Below are positions 8,183 through 16,706 of a stretch of DNA of 64,000 bases, piece by piece (the stretch's first letter is position 1; the number at the start of each line of letters is the position of its first letter). Source of the DNA: Maribacter arenosus (GTDB lineage Bacteria > Bacteroidota > Bacteroidia > Flavobacteriales > Flavobacteriaceae); contig NZ_JABTCG010000004.1 in the NCBI RefSeq assembly GCF_014610845.1, positions 62,001 through 126,000 on the forward strand, read 5' to 3'. The position numbers were made by a program, and so were the translations under genes. The notes beneath the pieces were generated by a model. It saw only the letters and a program-made list of their open reading frames with translations. It ran no database searches and was not told where the DNA came from.

Positions 8183-11100
8183 ATGATGGAGAATCGTGTA
8201 TTCCAATTTGTGATCTGCTTATTGATTCTAAACTCTTCCTGCACAAATAAAAACAAGATTTTTGAAAGCCTAGATGCTTCAAGAACGGGAATTACATTTA
8301 ACAATGTACTAACCGAAAACGACACCGTAAACTATTTTACCTTTCCGTATATGTATGAAGGCGGGGGTGTTGCCGCTGGGGATATCAACAATGACGGATT
8401 AATAGACCTTTATTTTACGGGTAATCAGGTCCCTAACAAGTTATATCTCAACAAGGGAAACCTTCAATTTGAGGACATTAGTGGGAAAGCCGGGGTCGAA
8501 GGTGATGACCGATGGTATACCGGAGTAACCATGGCAGATGTTAATAGTGATGGTTTTTTGGACATTTATTGCTCTGTTGGTGGGCCGCATGAACCTAGAT
8601 TGAACCAACTATTTATAAATAAGACGGATGGCACATTCGAAGAAAAAGCTTTAGAGGTTGGTATACAAGATGCCGGGGATTCTGTACAAGGCACTTTTTT
8701 TGATTATGACAAGGATGGCGATTTGGATTTATATGTGGCAAACTATCCACCAACAAGCTTTAACACCCCTGTTTTCTTATTTACCCATTATATGAAAGAA
8801 GGTAAAGACATACTTAGCGATCATCTTTATCGTAATGACGATGGCGTATTTACCGATGTGACCACCGAGGCAAAACTTAGGAATTTCGGATTGACCCTTA
8901 GTGCCACCGTTGGGGATTTGAACAACGACACCTGGCCAGATTTATATATCTCGAACGATTTTGTGTCACCCGATTTCATGTATATCAACAATCAAGATGG
9001 CACCTTTAGGGAAGTAGTTCTAAGTGCAACGGCACAAACGGCATACTATGGTATGGGCGCCGACATTGCGGACATCAACAACGATGGCTATTTGGATATT
9101 AGTCAAGCGGATATGGACGGCAAATCAAATCAACGACGAAAGGCCAACATGGGCAATACCATTCAGGCCCATTTTGAAGAAATGGTAGAAGCTGGTTTTC
9201 ATCACCAATATGTGCAGAATAATTTGCAGTTGAACACCGGAGCCTATAAAGACGGAAATCCCTATTTTTCAAATGTGTCTAGACTAACCGGTACGTCTTC
9301 GACAGATTGGAGTTGGGGCCCGCTAATGGCAGATTTCGATAATGACGGGGACAAAGACCTTTTCATAGCGAATGGCACCCGAAGGGAAGTAAACAACAAT
9401 GATTACTTTGACGAAATGAGGTCAAATAAACTTAAAAAAAGTAATTTACTACAAAACAGTTTAATGATCCCATCAGTGAAATTGGATAATTTCATGTATA
9501 GAAACAATGGGGATCTCAATTTTGAACACATCAACAAAGAATGGGGTATTAGTTTCGAAGGATATTCCAATGGGTCCACCTATGCCGATTTGGACAATGA
9601 TGGTGATTTGGATATTATAACCAACAACATCGATGACCCTGCCTCTATCTTCGAGAACAAAAGTTCAACCCTCAATAATTACATCAAAATCAAATTTGAA
9701 GGAACTCCGAAGAATAGATTTGGATTAGGGAACAGGGTTTATGTAAAAACAGGTGGGCAAACCCAGTTGCAGGAATTAACATTAACACGCGGCTTTCAAT
9801 CTTCCGTGGCTCCTGAACTGCATTTTGGATTGAACAAAGAGGAGAAAATCGATGAATTAAAGGTGATTTGGACCAATGGCACCTCACAAATTTTAAGGGA
9901 TGTGGGCGTAAATCAAACATTGATCGTGAATTATAACGATGCGTCAAAGATTGTAGAAGAATCGCCGAAAAAAGAGGAGTGCTTATTCACAGATGCGAAG
10001 AAAGTATTTCCAGAATTCAAACATCAGGAGAATTTGTACGATGACTATTTAAAACAGGTATTGCTACCCCATAAAATGTCAGCCTATGGCCCTGCCTTGG
10101 CTATCGGAGACCTTAACAACGATGGTTTGGATGACTATTTCGTTGGAGGCGCCCATGGTTATTCCGGAACTATTTTCATACAAACCCAGGATGGTTTTTT
10201 ACTAGATAAGCAAGAACCCTTTGAGCAAGATAAGGCAAGTGAAGATCTTGGTGCCGTAATCTTTGATGCGGATCAAGACGGGGATAATGACCTGTACGTG
10301 GTTAGTGGCGGGTACGAATTTGACCCAAAATCCCAAGAACTACAGGACAGGTTGTATATTAATAATGGCAAAGGACAGTTTTCAAAAGCGGAAGAAGGGA
10401 CCTTACCAGAAATGTTGGTCAGTGGTTCAAGAGCCTACCATACAGATTTTGATAAGGACGGCAAAGAGGATCTTTTGGTTTTGGGCAGACAAGTCCCTTG
10501 GAATTACCCATTACCTGCCAAAAGTTTTCTATTAAGGAATAAGAGCAGCAACGGGACCGTCAAATTTGAAAATTATTCAGCCAATATAGAGGACCAGTTC
10601 CATGATCTCGGTATGGCGACTAGCGCGACCATTACCGATTTCAATAACGATGGGTGGATGGATATCATTATTGTCGGGGAATGGATGCCCATAAAAGTGT
10701 TCGAAAACGGTCAAACGGGTTTCAAGGATGTTTCAGGTCAGATGGGACTTTCTGATACGAACGGGTGGTGGTGGAGTATAAATCAGGGGGACTTTGACAA
10801 CGATGGGGATATGGATTATTTGCTGGGAAATAATGGCCTAAATTATAAATACAAGGCAACTGAAAATGAAACTTTCGATATGTATTACCATGATTTTGAT
10901 GAGAATGGTAAAAAAGATATTGTATTGGGGTATTTTGAAAATGGGGTGCAATATCCACTTAGGGGCAGGTTACCATCTTCCCGGCAGATCCATGCCATCA
11001 AATTTAAATATAAAACCTCTGAAGCCTTTTCCCATGCGACTCTAGAAGACGTTTATACCAAAAAAGGATTGGATTCTTCCTTGCATTATCAAGTTAAATC

Positions 11101-11497
11101 CTTTGCCAGTATTTATTTGGAAAATAATGGGGAAACTTTTGCGATCCATAAATTACCAACAGAGGCACAGATCTCAAGTATAAACCAAATTTTGATAGAG
11201 GATTATGATCGTGACGGGAATTTGGATGCTTTAGTGGCAGGGAATTTATACGGGTCGGAAATTGAAACGCCAAGGAATGATGCCGGTTACGGTTTATTTT
11301 TAAAGGGGGATGGCAAGGGTAACTTTGAACCTTTACCAACTTATGAAAGTGGGTTTTTTGCGCCTGGGGATGTAAAAGATATGGCCACCATCAAAGTTCG
11401 GGACACGTCCTATATCATCGTTGCCAAAAATAATGATTCCCTTCAATTTGTAAGGGTTAATAACAAGGCCATAGAAACAAAAGGTTCGATCGAATAA
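8183..11497 (+). CDS. Giant VCBS/FG-GAP lipoprotein with central ASPIC/UnbV domain
   Basis: 1104 residues; ATG at 8183 (a second ATG follows directly at 8186). A lipoprotein signal ends in the LNSSC lipobox. Calcium-loop motifs run from about residue 65 to 480 (DINNDGLIDLYF, DVNSDGFLDIY, DYDKDGDLDLYV, DFDNDGDKDLFIA, DLDNDGDLDII). An ASPIC/UnbV domain sits at about 505-580 (GLGNRVYVKTGG to VIWTNGTSQIL). A second propeller-like half follows (DLNNDGLDDYFVGG, DADQDGDNDLYVV, DFDKDGKEDLLVL, DFDNDGDMDYLLG, DYDRDGNLDALVAG). The double-propeller form of ~1100 residues is a recurrent Bacteroidota type, often beside SusCD or sugar genes. It lies 210 bases after the radical SAM gene, so it may have its own promoter, and converges on the TauE gene. 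Surface-anchored binding role inferred; specific function unknown. Confidence 0.85.
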   Translation: MMENRVFQFVICLLILNSSCTNKNKIFESLDASRTGITFNNVLTENDTVNYFTFPYMYEGGGVAAGDINNDGLIDLYFTGNQVPNKLYLNKGNLQFEDISGKAGVEGDDRWYTGVTMADVNSDGFLDIYCSVGGPHEPRLNQLFINKTDGTFEEKALEVGIQDAGDSVQGTFFDYDKDGDLDLYVANYPPTSFNTPVFLFTHYMKEGKDILSDHLYRNDDGVFTDVTTEAKLRNFGLTLSATVGDLNNDTWPDLYISNDFVSPDFMYINNQDGTFREVVLSATAQTAYYGMGADIADINNDGYLDISQADMDGKSNQRRKANMGNTIQAHFEEMVEAGFHHQYVQNNLQLNTGAYKDGNPYFSNVSRLTGTSSTDWSWGPLMADFDNDGDKDLFIANGTRREVNNNDYFDEMRSNKLKKSNLLQNSLMIPSVKLDNFMYRNNGDLNFEHINKEWGISFEGYSNGSTYADLDNDGDLDIITNNIDDPASIFENKSSTLNNYIKIKFEGTPKNRFGLGNRVYVKTGGQTQLQELTLTRGFQSSVAPELHFGLNKEEKIDELKVIWTNGTSQILRDVGVNQTLIVNYNDASKIVEESPKKEECLFTDAKKVFPEFKHQENLYDDYLKQVLLPHKMSAYGPALAIGDLNNDGLDDYFVGGAHGYSGTIFIQTQDGFLLDKQEPFEQDKASEDLGAVIFDADQDGDNDLYVVSGGYEFDPKSQELQDRLYINNGKGQFSKAEEGTLPEMLVSGSRAYHTDFDKDGKEDLLVLGRQVPWNYPLPAKSFLLRNKSSNGTVKFENYSANIEDQFHDLGMATSATITDFNNDGWMDIIIVGEWMPIKVFENGQTGFKDVSGQMGLSDTNGWWWSINQGDFDNDGDMDYLLGNNGLNYKYKATENETFDMYYHDFDENGKKDIVLGYFENGVQYPLRGRLPSSRQIHAIKFKYKTSEAFSHATLEDVYTKKGLDSSLHYQVKSFASIYLENNGETFAIHKLPTEAQISSINQILIEDYDRDGNLDALVAGNLYGSEIETPRNDAGYGLFLKGDGKGNFEPLPTYESGFFAPGDVKDMATIKVRDTSYIIVAKNNDSLQFVRVNNKAIETKGSIE

Positions 11498-11554
11498 AGT
11501 ATTCGCTAAAGAGTTGTTATATCGATAAAAGTCCTTTTCCGTTGCTTGTTGGAT

Positions 11555-12310
11555 CTATTTTACCAAAATCAATATGGCCCCTATGGCGGTCAAGACCAAG
11601 ATCATTTTTCGATAAAAATCTTCCTTGATGATTTTCACCAAACGCACGCCCACGAAAAGCCCTAGGAAAATAGCAGGGGCCAATTTTAAATTGACCAATA
11701 GGGTTTCTGGGGTTATGGTCTCCCAAGACCATATATGAAAAGGTAACTTAAAAACATTGATGATCAAAAACAACCATGCCGCGGTTCCTATGAATTCATT
11801 TTTAGGCAAACGCATAGCCAAAAAGAATATATTGCTGAAGGCCCCGGCCAAATTTCCGATCATTGTGGTAATACCGGCCAAAATACCGATAAACCCAGCA
11901 AATGACCAATGAGATGGCACATTTTTTGACTTTTTTCGGTCCCACCAATACATCATCGCCACACTGCACAGAATGATGATGGCCATCCCAATTTTAAAAG
12001 TATCCTCATCGAGATCCTTCCCAATAATTACACCGATTAGTATCCCAGCAAGAATCCAAGGTAGAAAACGAATGATGTACTTCCATTGGGTGTGTCGGTT
12101 GTAATAAACAACGGCAAATATATCGGCCAAAATCAGTAAGGGCACAACAAGTCCGGTAGATTCCTTGGCCCCAAAAGCCAAGGCCATTAAAGTAACACTT
12201 ACTACAGCGACTCCTTTTATCCCTGCCTTGGAAATACCGACCACAAAAGTGGCGGTCAGAGCCATTAACCATGACAAAGTGGTGATTTCTGATTGTATTG
12301 ATAGAAGCAC
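11555..12310 (-). CDS. TauE/SafE-family membrane transporter (sulfite exporter family)
   Basis: 251 residues, almost entirely hydrophobic, with about eight predicted membrane segments arranged as two similar halves. Each half opens with a glycine-rich stretch (VVGISKAGIKGVAVV early; GFIGILAGITTMIGNLAG midway), the pattern of the TauE/SafE (DUF81) family. Members export or import small sulfur- or carbon-containing anions such as sulfite, sulfoacetate or sulfolactate; the substrate of this copy is not readable. It is on the minus strand, convergent with the giant VCBS gene and divergent from the amino-sugar operon. A good -7 box on the minus strand lies 25 bases upstream of the start. It is probably a stand-alone transcript. 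Confidence 0.85.
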   Translation of the reverse strand: MLLSIQSEITTLSWLMALTATFVVGISKAGIKGVAVVSVTLMALAFGAKESTGLVVPLLILADIFAVVYYNRHTQWKYIIRFLPWILAGILIGVIIGKDLDEDTFKIGMAIIILCSVAMMYWWDRKKSKNVPSHWSFAGFIGILAGITTMIGNLAGAFSNIFFLAMRLPKNEFIGTAAWLFLIINVFKLPFHIWSWETITPETLLVNLKLAPAIFLGLFVGVRLVKIIKEDFYRKMILVLTAIGAILILVK

Positions 12311-12334
12311 AAAGGTCGTTTAGCGAACAAAGGG

Positions 12335-12342
12335 CAAATGTA
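12335..12342 (-). promoter_or_regulatory. Bacteroidota -7 box upstream of the TauE/SafE gene
   Basis: The minus strand reads TACATTTG, a full match to the flavobacterial -7 consensus TAnnTTTG, placed 25 bases before the ATG. A clear -33 TTTG was not found at the usual 17-23 base spacing, so this is a motif match only. Confidence 0.4.
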
Positions 12343-12386
12343 TCTTAAAAAATTATATCTTTAGCTCGAAACCAACAAACCATCCC

Positions 12387-12733
12387 TTGGAATTAAGAAC
12401 GCCCGATTATAGCTATATTGTTGTATTCTTTTTAATCGTTTTAGGGATAAGGGCTTGCGTTTCCAAAAAATCGGGCAAGGATCCTGCCAAACTTTTTCTT
12501 TCCGGAAAAAAAATTCCCTGGTTGTTGGGGGTTTTAATGGTTGTAACCATGTTTTACACTGACACCCTGAATCTGGCTACGGATGTTTTAGGTTCCCAAG
12601 GGGTTTTAGGCAATTGGGAATCTGGTTTTATTCTATTTTTAGGACTATCGATAGTATGGATGTCAAAACCTGGCGGAAATATGACCTGGGCAATGACAAA
12701 TATTTAAAAAGTTTATTTTCAGATAATTATTAA
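12387..12733 (+). pseudogene. Remnant of a sodium:solute symporter (SSS family)
   Basis: A 106-codon frame (12387-12707, TTG start) matches only the first ~80 residues of Bacteroidota SSS-family symporters: MEL start, first membrane helix, KLFLSGKKIPWLLGVLM, then a TDTLNLATDVLGSQGVLGNW stretch that corresponds to the usual 'ADTPNLVTDIV..NGVSGNW'. Whole symporters are 500-600 residues. After the second helix the frame runs into unrelated residues and stops. In another frame directly after this (about 12661-12733) one reads RKYDLGNDKYLKSLFSDNY, which has the look of a hydrophilic carrier tail, so an internal deletion plus frameshift is possible. Such symporters commonly head sugar operons like the one that follows, so this operon may have lost one of two transporters. 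The TTG start also suggests decay. Confidence 0.65.
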
Positions 12734-12744
12734 GATTTAAGCGT

Positions 12745-13590
12745 ATGAAAACAGATGTAATTGTAGGTGTTGACATAGGGGGCACATCTATTGGTGCCGG
12801 TTGTATTGTTGGCAAGAAAATAGAGAAAACGCACTCGTTACCTACTGGCGCCCAGAGATCGACAGAGGAAATACTCGAAACGCTATATGAGGTTATTGAA
12901 AAGGTAATGCTGCCCGAAACAAAAGCTATCGGTGTTGGTGTTCCCGGGTTGATCAATGCTGATAAGGGAGAGATTGTTAAAATAGCCAATATCCCTTCAT
13001 GGAATGGTCTACGCCTTGTTGAAAAACTATCTGCCCGATTCAATATGCCGGTGTATATAGAAAATGATGCCAACTGTTTTGCCTTGGGCGAAAAGCATTT
13101 TGGCAAAGGACAAAAATACGACAACATGGTCGCCGTTGCCCTTGGAACCGGTGTTGGTGGGGGCATTATAATCAACAATAAATTACACTCCGGTATGTTT
13201 GGCGGTGCAGGAGAGGTAGGTCACTTACCCTACAAAGACGATATTCTTGAAGTGTATTGCGGTAGTGCTTTCTTTACCAAGATCAACAATACGACGGGTA
13301 AAGCATTATATGACAAAGCCATGGCAGGGGACAAGCGTGCCCTGGAACTCTTTAACGAATTTGGGCATCATTTAGGGAAACTTATTAAGACCATTTTATA
13401 TATCCTCGCTCCAGAGGCCATTATCTTCGGAGGTTCCATAAGCAAATCATTTCCCCTTTTTAAAGCCGGAATTCACGAGGAAATTGCTGATTTTCCCTTT
13501 GATATCATGATAGACGTCATTGCCATTGAGCAATCGGACCTTGAGGACATCGCGATTCTCGGGGCTGCCGGACTATATTACAATGCCTAA
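12745..13590 (+). CDS. ROK-family sugar kinase (glucokinase/N-acetylhexosamine kinase type)
   Basis: 281 residues. Phosphate-binding motif near the N terminus (VGVDIGGTSIGAG), the ROK motif with catalytic aspartate (ENDANCFALGE), and the GTGVGGGIIINNKLHSG stretch identify a ROK kinase, which phosphorylates a hexose or N-acetylhexosamine with ATP in the cytoplasm. The zinc-binding CxCGxxGC motif of classical ROK proteins is not there: after EVGHLPYKDD the sequence has a single cysteine (VYCGSAFF), as in a Bacteroidota subgroup. No DNA-binding N-terminal domain, so it is a kinase and not a repressor. It is followed within 28 bases by a sugar permease. Given the neighbours, GlcNAc or a related amino sugar is a reasonable substrate, but glucose cannot be ruled out. 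Confidence 0.85.
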   Translation: MKTDVIVGVDIGGTSIGAGCIVGKKIEKTHSLPTGAQRSTEEILETLYEVIEKVMLPETKAIGVGVPGLINADKGEIVKIANIPSWNGLRLVEKLSARFNMPVYIENDANCFALGEKHFGKGQKYDNMVAVALGTGVGGGIIINNKLHSGMFGGAGEVGHLPYKDDILEVYCGSAFFTKINNTTGKALYDKAMAGDKRALELFNEFGHHLGKLIKTILYILAPEAIIFGGSISKSFPLFKAGIHEEIADFPFDIMIDVIAIEQSDLEDIAILGAAGLYYNA

Positions 13591-13618
13591 CTATTTCTAA
13601 ACAACCAAAAATCATCGT

Positions 13619-14857
13619 ATGAGTAATTTAAAAAAATCGAACTACATTATCCCCTTGGCAATTATTAGTATCCTATTTTTTGTCATAGGTTTTGGTGTGG
13701 GAATCAGTGGTTTCTTGACTCCCTTTCTTCAGGATGCTTTCGACCTTTCCACCTCACAGTCGTATCTGGTAACCGCCGCCATTTTCTCGGCATTCGTGGT
13801 ATTCGGCGCCCCTGCCGGATGGATTATTAAAAAAGTGGGCTACAAGTACGGTATGGTCATCGCCTTTTTTGTAATGGCCCTAGGTATGGTACTTTTTGTA
13901 CCATCATCAAACATGCTTAGCTTCCCCTTGTTCCTTATCGCCCTATTTATCGGGGGAATTGGAAACACCATTTTGCAGGCATCGGTCAACCCTTATGTCA
14001 CTATTATTGGTCCCAAAGAAAGTGCTGCCATGCGTATGAGCCTTATGGGTATCATGAATAAATCGGCATGGTGGTTATCATCGTTGTTCCTTGGATTGTT
14101 CATGGATTTGAACAACGTTGTACTCGATGATGTCATTCTACCCTTCTACATAGTAACAGGTATTCTTGTGGCCTTGGGTGTCTTCATGATATTTGCCCCA
14201 TTACCAGAGGTGAAGGCCGAAGGTGAAGATGAATCGGACGAGGCGGCCACATCGGGCTATGCTGCAGGTAAAACAAGTATTTTTCAATTTCCACATTTAT
14301 TGTTGGGGGTAGTTGCCCTATTCATTTACGTGGGCGTGGAAACCTTGCCCATGGTATCGATTATCGGTTTTGCAAAAGCCATTTTTGGCGATACCGCCCA
14401 GAATTTGGATAGTTTTGCCATCTATGTCCCCTTAGGGCTAGTCATTGGGTATATCTTTGGGGTACTGATGATCCCTAACTTTATTTCCCAAACCGCTGCA
14501 TTGAGGTTGTTTTCTTGGTTAGGAATTGTTTCAGTATTGTTAATGATTTTCCTTCCTGGTGAATATGGTATTTACTGTATGGCACTAGTTGGATTTTCCA
14601 ACTCCTTAATGTGGCCTGCGATTTGGCCATTGGCCATTGCCGATTTAGGCAAATTTACAAAGACCGGGGCGTCCTTGTTGGTCATGGGTATTGTGGGTGG
14701 GGCCATTATTCCCCTTATCTTCGGTTATTTGATCGATCTGATCAAAACTACCGAACTAGCCACCGTATCGGATTATCAGAATGCATATTGGATATTTATC
14801 CCTGCCTACCTGTACATACTTTATTTTGCGGTAAAAGGGAATAAGATCAGAAAATAA
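13619..14857 (+). CDS. FHS-type MFS sugar permease (FucP/NagP/GluP-like)
   Basis: 412 residues with 12 predicted membrane helices. The first half holds the FucP/NagP signature region (ILQASVNPYVTIIGP) followed by MRMSLMGIMNKSAWWLSS, typical of fucose:proton symporter-type carriers, which import fucose, glucose/galactose or N-acetylglucosamine. It sits between a ROK kinase and a NahK-like kinase with short gaps (28 and 21 bases), so it is part of one operon. The context favours an N-acetylhexosamine as substrate, as for NagP. It may have taken over from the broken symporter upstream (inference). Confidence 0.85.
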   Translation: MSNLKKSNYIIPLAIISILFFVIGFGVGISGFLTPFLQDAFDLSTSQSYLVTAAIFSAFVVFGAPAGWIIKKVGYKYGMVIAFFVMALGMVLFVPSSNMLSFPLFLIALFIGGIGNTILQASVNPYVTIIGPKESAAMRMSLMGIMNKSAWWLSSLFLGLFMDLNNVVLDDVILPFYIVTGILVALGVFMIFAPLPEVKAEGEDESDEAATSGYAAGKTSIFQFPHLLLGVVALFIYVGVETLPMVSIIGFAKAIFGDTAQNLDSFAIYVPLGLVIGYIFGVLMIPNFISQTAALRLFSWLGIVSVLLMIFLPGEYGIYCMALVGFSNSLMWPAIWPLAIADLGKFTKTGASLLVMGIVGGAIIPLIFGYLIDLIKTTELATVSDYQNAYWIFIPAYLYILYFAVKGNKIRK

Positions 14858-14878
14858 CGGTCTTGAAAGCTCAAGGAT

Positions 14879-15967
14879 ATGGCAGTGGAATTAACTGATA
14901 TAGCCAAACAGTTCCAAGTTGAAGGCGGAATTGCGTCCATAAAACCCCTTGGGGAAGGATTTATCAATGACACCTATATTGTAAAAACCGTGGGTGAAGC
15001 TTCGCCCAATTATTTGTTTCAACGTAAGAACAAAACAATTTTTAAGGATGTGCCATCGATGATGGATAATATCCAAAACATAACAACCCATCTAAAAGCG
15101 AAAATTATTGCCAATGGGGGTGATCCCCTGCGGGAAACCATGACCTTGATCAAAACCCATGATGGGGGGCTTTATTACCAAGATGAGGAGGGGGAATTCT
15201 GGACCATGTGCCTGTTTATCGATGACAGTATATCCTACGAATCGGCCGATACACCAGAGCTGGCTTACTCGGGCGGCAAGGGGATTGGAAAATTTCAGCG
15301 TATGACCTCCGATTATCAAGGTCAGCTCGTGGATATCTTGCCTGGGTTTCATAATATCCGCTTTCGCTTTGAACAATGGGATGAGGTTTTGGCAAAAGAC
15401 CCTGTTGGCCGAAAAAGCGCTTTAAAGGAAGAAATATCATGGGTGGAAGACCGGCGTGAAGAGATGCTTAACTTCTGGTCGTTAGTTGAAGAGGGTACCA
15501 TTCCCACCCGTGTAACCCACAACGATACCAAAATCAACAATATTTTGTTCGACAAGCAGGGAGACGTTTTGTGCATGATCGACCTCGATACGGTGCTGAG
15601 CAGTACCGCCCTTAACGACTATGGTGATGCCATGCGTTCCTACACCAATACCGGACTTGAAGATGACACTGACTTGGATAATGTGTCGATGGATATGGGA
15701 ATATTCACGGCGTATACTAAAGGCTATCTCGAAGAGGCCAAATCGTTTCTGGTACAATCGGAACTGGACTATCTGGCCTTTTCAGCCAAGTATATTACCT
15801 ACGAACAAGTGCTTCGTTTTTTAATGGATTACATTGCCGGGGATACGTATTATAAGATCAAATACCCTAAGCACAACCTGGTACGCACCCATGCACAATA
15901 CAAATTGTTGCAAAGCATGGAAGCCCAGTTTCAGGAGATGCAAAAGGTCGTTGAATCGTTCTTGTAA
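14879..15967 (+). CDS. NahK-like N-acetylhexosamine 1-kinase (APH phosphotransferase fold)
   Basis: 362 residues of the aminoglycoside-phosphotransferase kinase fold. Near the N terminus is a glycine loop (PLGEGFINDTYIV), and the catalytic loop is VTHNDTKINNILFD with the metal-binding MIDLDTVL following at about 30 residues. The HNDTKINNILF segment closely resembles that of N-acetylhexosamine 1-kinase NahK from bifidobacteria, which makes GlcNAc-1-phosphate or GalNAc-1-phosphate from the free sugar. With the ROK kinase and permease of the same operon it would activate imported amino sugars at C1. No epimerase or uridylyltransferase is in the window. Alternative: another sugar-1-kinase of the same fold. 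Confidence 0.8.
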   Translation: MAVELTDIAKQFQVEGGIASIKPLGEGFINDTYIVKTVGEASPNYLFQRKNKTIFKDVPSMMDNIQNITTHLKAKIIANGGDPLRETMTLIKTHDGGLYYQDEEGEFWTMCLFIDDSISYESADTPELAYSGGKGIGKFQRMTSDYQGQLVDILPGFHNIRFRFEQWDEVLAKDPVGRKSALKEEISWVEDRREEMLNFWSLVEEGTIPTRVTHNDTKINNILFDKQGDVLCMIDLDTVLSSTALNDYGDAMRSYTNTGLEDDTDLDNVSMDMGIFTAYTKGYLEEAKSFLVQSELDYLAFSAKYITYEQVLRFLMDYIAGDTYYKIKYPKHNLVRTHAQYKLLQSMEAQFQEMQKVVESFL

Positions 15968-15978
15968 ATGCCAAGGAA

Positions 15979-16626
15979 ATGAAGGAATCAAAGATAATCC
16001 CCTTTATTGATAATGTAAGTCACTTATCCCATGAAGAGTTGAACAACACCATGGTTTCCAACGGGTTCATGGGCAAGATAGACCAAGTCAATTGGAAAGC
16101 ATTTGGTTATAAGCCCACGGTAAGCTTCTATCTGGCACATAACAATGAGGTGCTATGTATACTTTACAAAGTCAATGAGGAGAATGTTCGTGCTACAGTG
16201 GTAAAGGATAACGATGCCGTTTGGGAAGATAGCTGTGTGGAAGCCTTTTTCGCAACGGATATAAACAAAGGGTATTTCAACATTGAAGCCAACTGCATCG
16301 GCACTGTTCTAGTTGGTTATGGCAAGGAACGGGATAACAGAACCCATCTGGATGATGATCGGATGAAAACAATCAAAAGGGTTTCTTCGCTTGGAAAGGA
16401 GATTATTGGAAAGGAGCATGTACATGGAGACTGGTGGTTGCAGCTTGCAATTCCCTTCGAAATACTCGGGGTTACCAAAGGGCAAACTATTCGCGCTAAT
16501 TTTTATAAGTGTGGGGATAAATGTAAAGTACCACACTTTTTGAGCTGGCAACCGATTTCCACACCTCAGCCCGATTTTCATCAACCTGATTTTTTTGCGG
16601 AGTTGATACTCGGGAATCCCGAATAG
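15979..16626 (+). CDS. CBM9-like carbohydrate-binding-family protein
   Basis: 215 residues. The pattern SFYLAHNNEVLCILYKVNEENVRAT followed by WEDSCVEAFFA and the C-terminal HFLSWQPISTPQPDFHQPDFF matches the stand-alone 'carbohydrate-binding family 9-like' proteins of Bacteroidota, related to the CBM9 sugar-binding module. There the conserved tryptophan and the D-S-V-E-x-F motif line the ligand cleft. No signal peptide was seen, so it is probably cytoplasmic or exported by an unknown route. It follows the NahK-like gene by 11 bases and belongs to the same operon. A role in binding or processing a glycan derived from the imported amino sugar is inferred. Confidence 0.75.
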   Translation: MKESKIIPFIDNVSHLSHEELNNTMVSNGFMGKIDQVNWKAFGYKPTVSFYLAHNNEVLCILYKVNEENVRATVVKDNDAVWEDSCVEAFFATDINKGYFNIEANCIGTVLVGYGKERDNRTHLDDDRMKTIKRVSSLGKEIIGKEHVHGDWWLQLAIPFEILGVTKGQTIRANFYKCGDKCKVPHFLSWQPISTPQPDFHQPDFFAELILGNPE

Positions 16627-16706
16627 ATGAAGATGGAACGAAATAACCGGTATACCATGAAAACAATATATCTTTTTATTAAATCATTTAAAGGCAAATT
16701 AATAAT

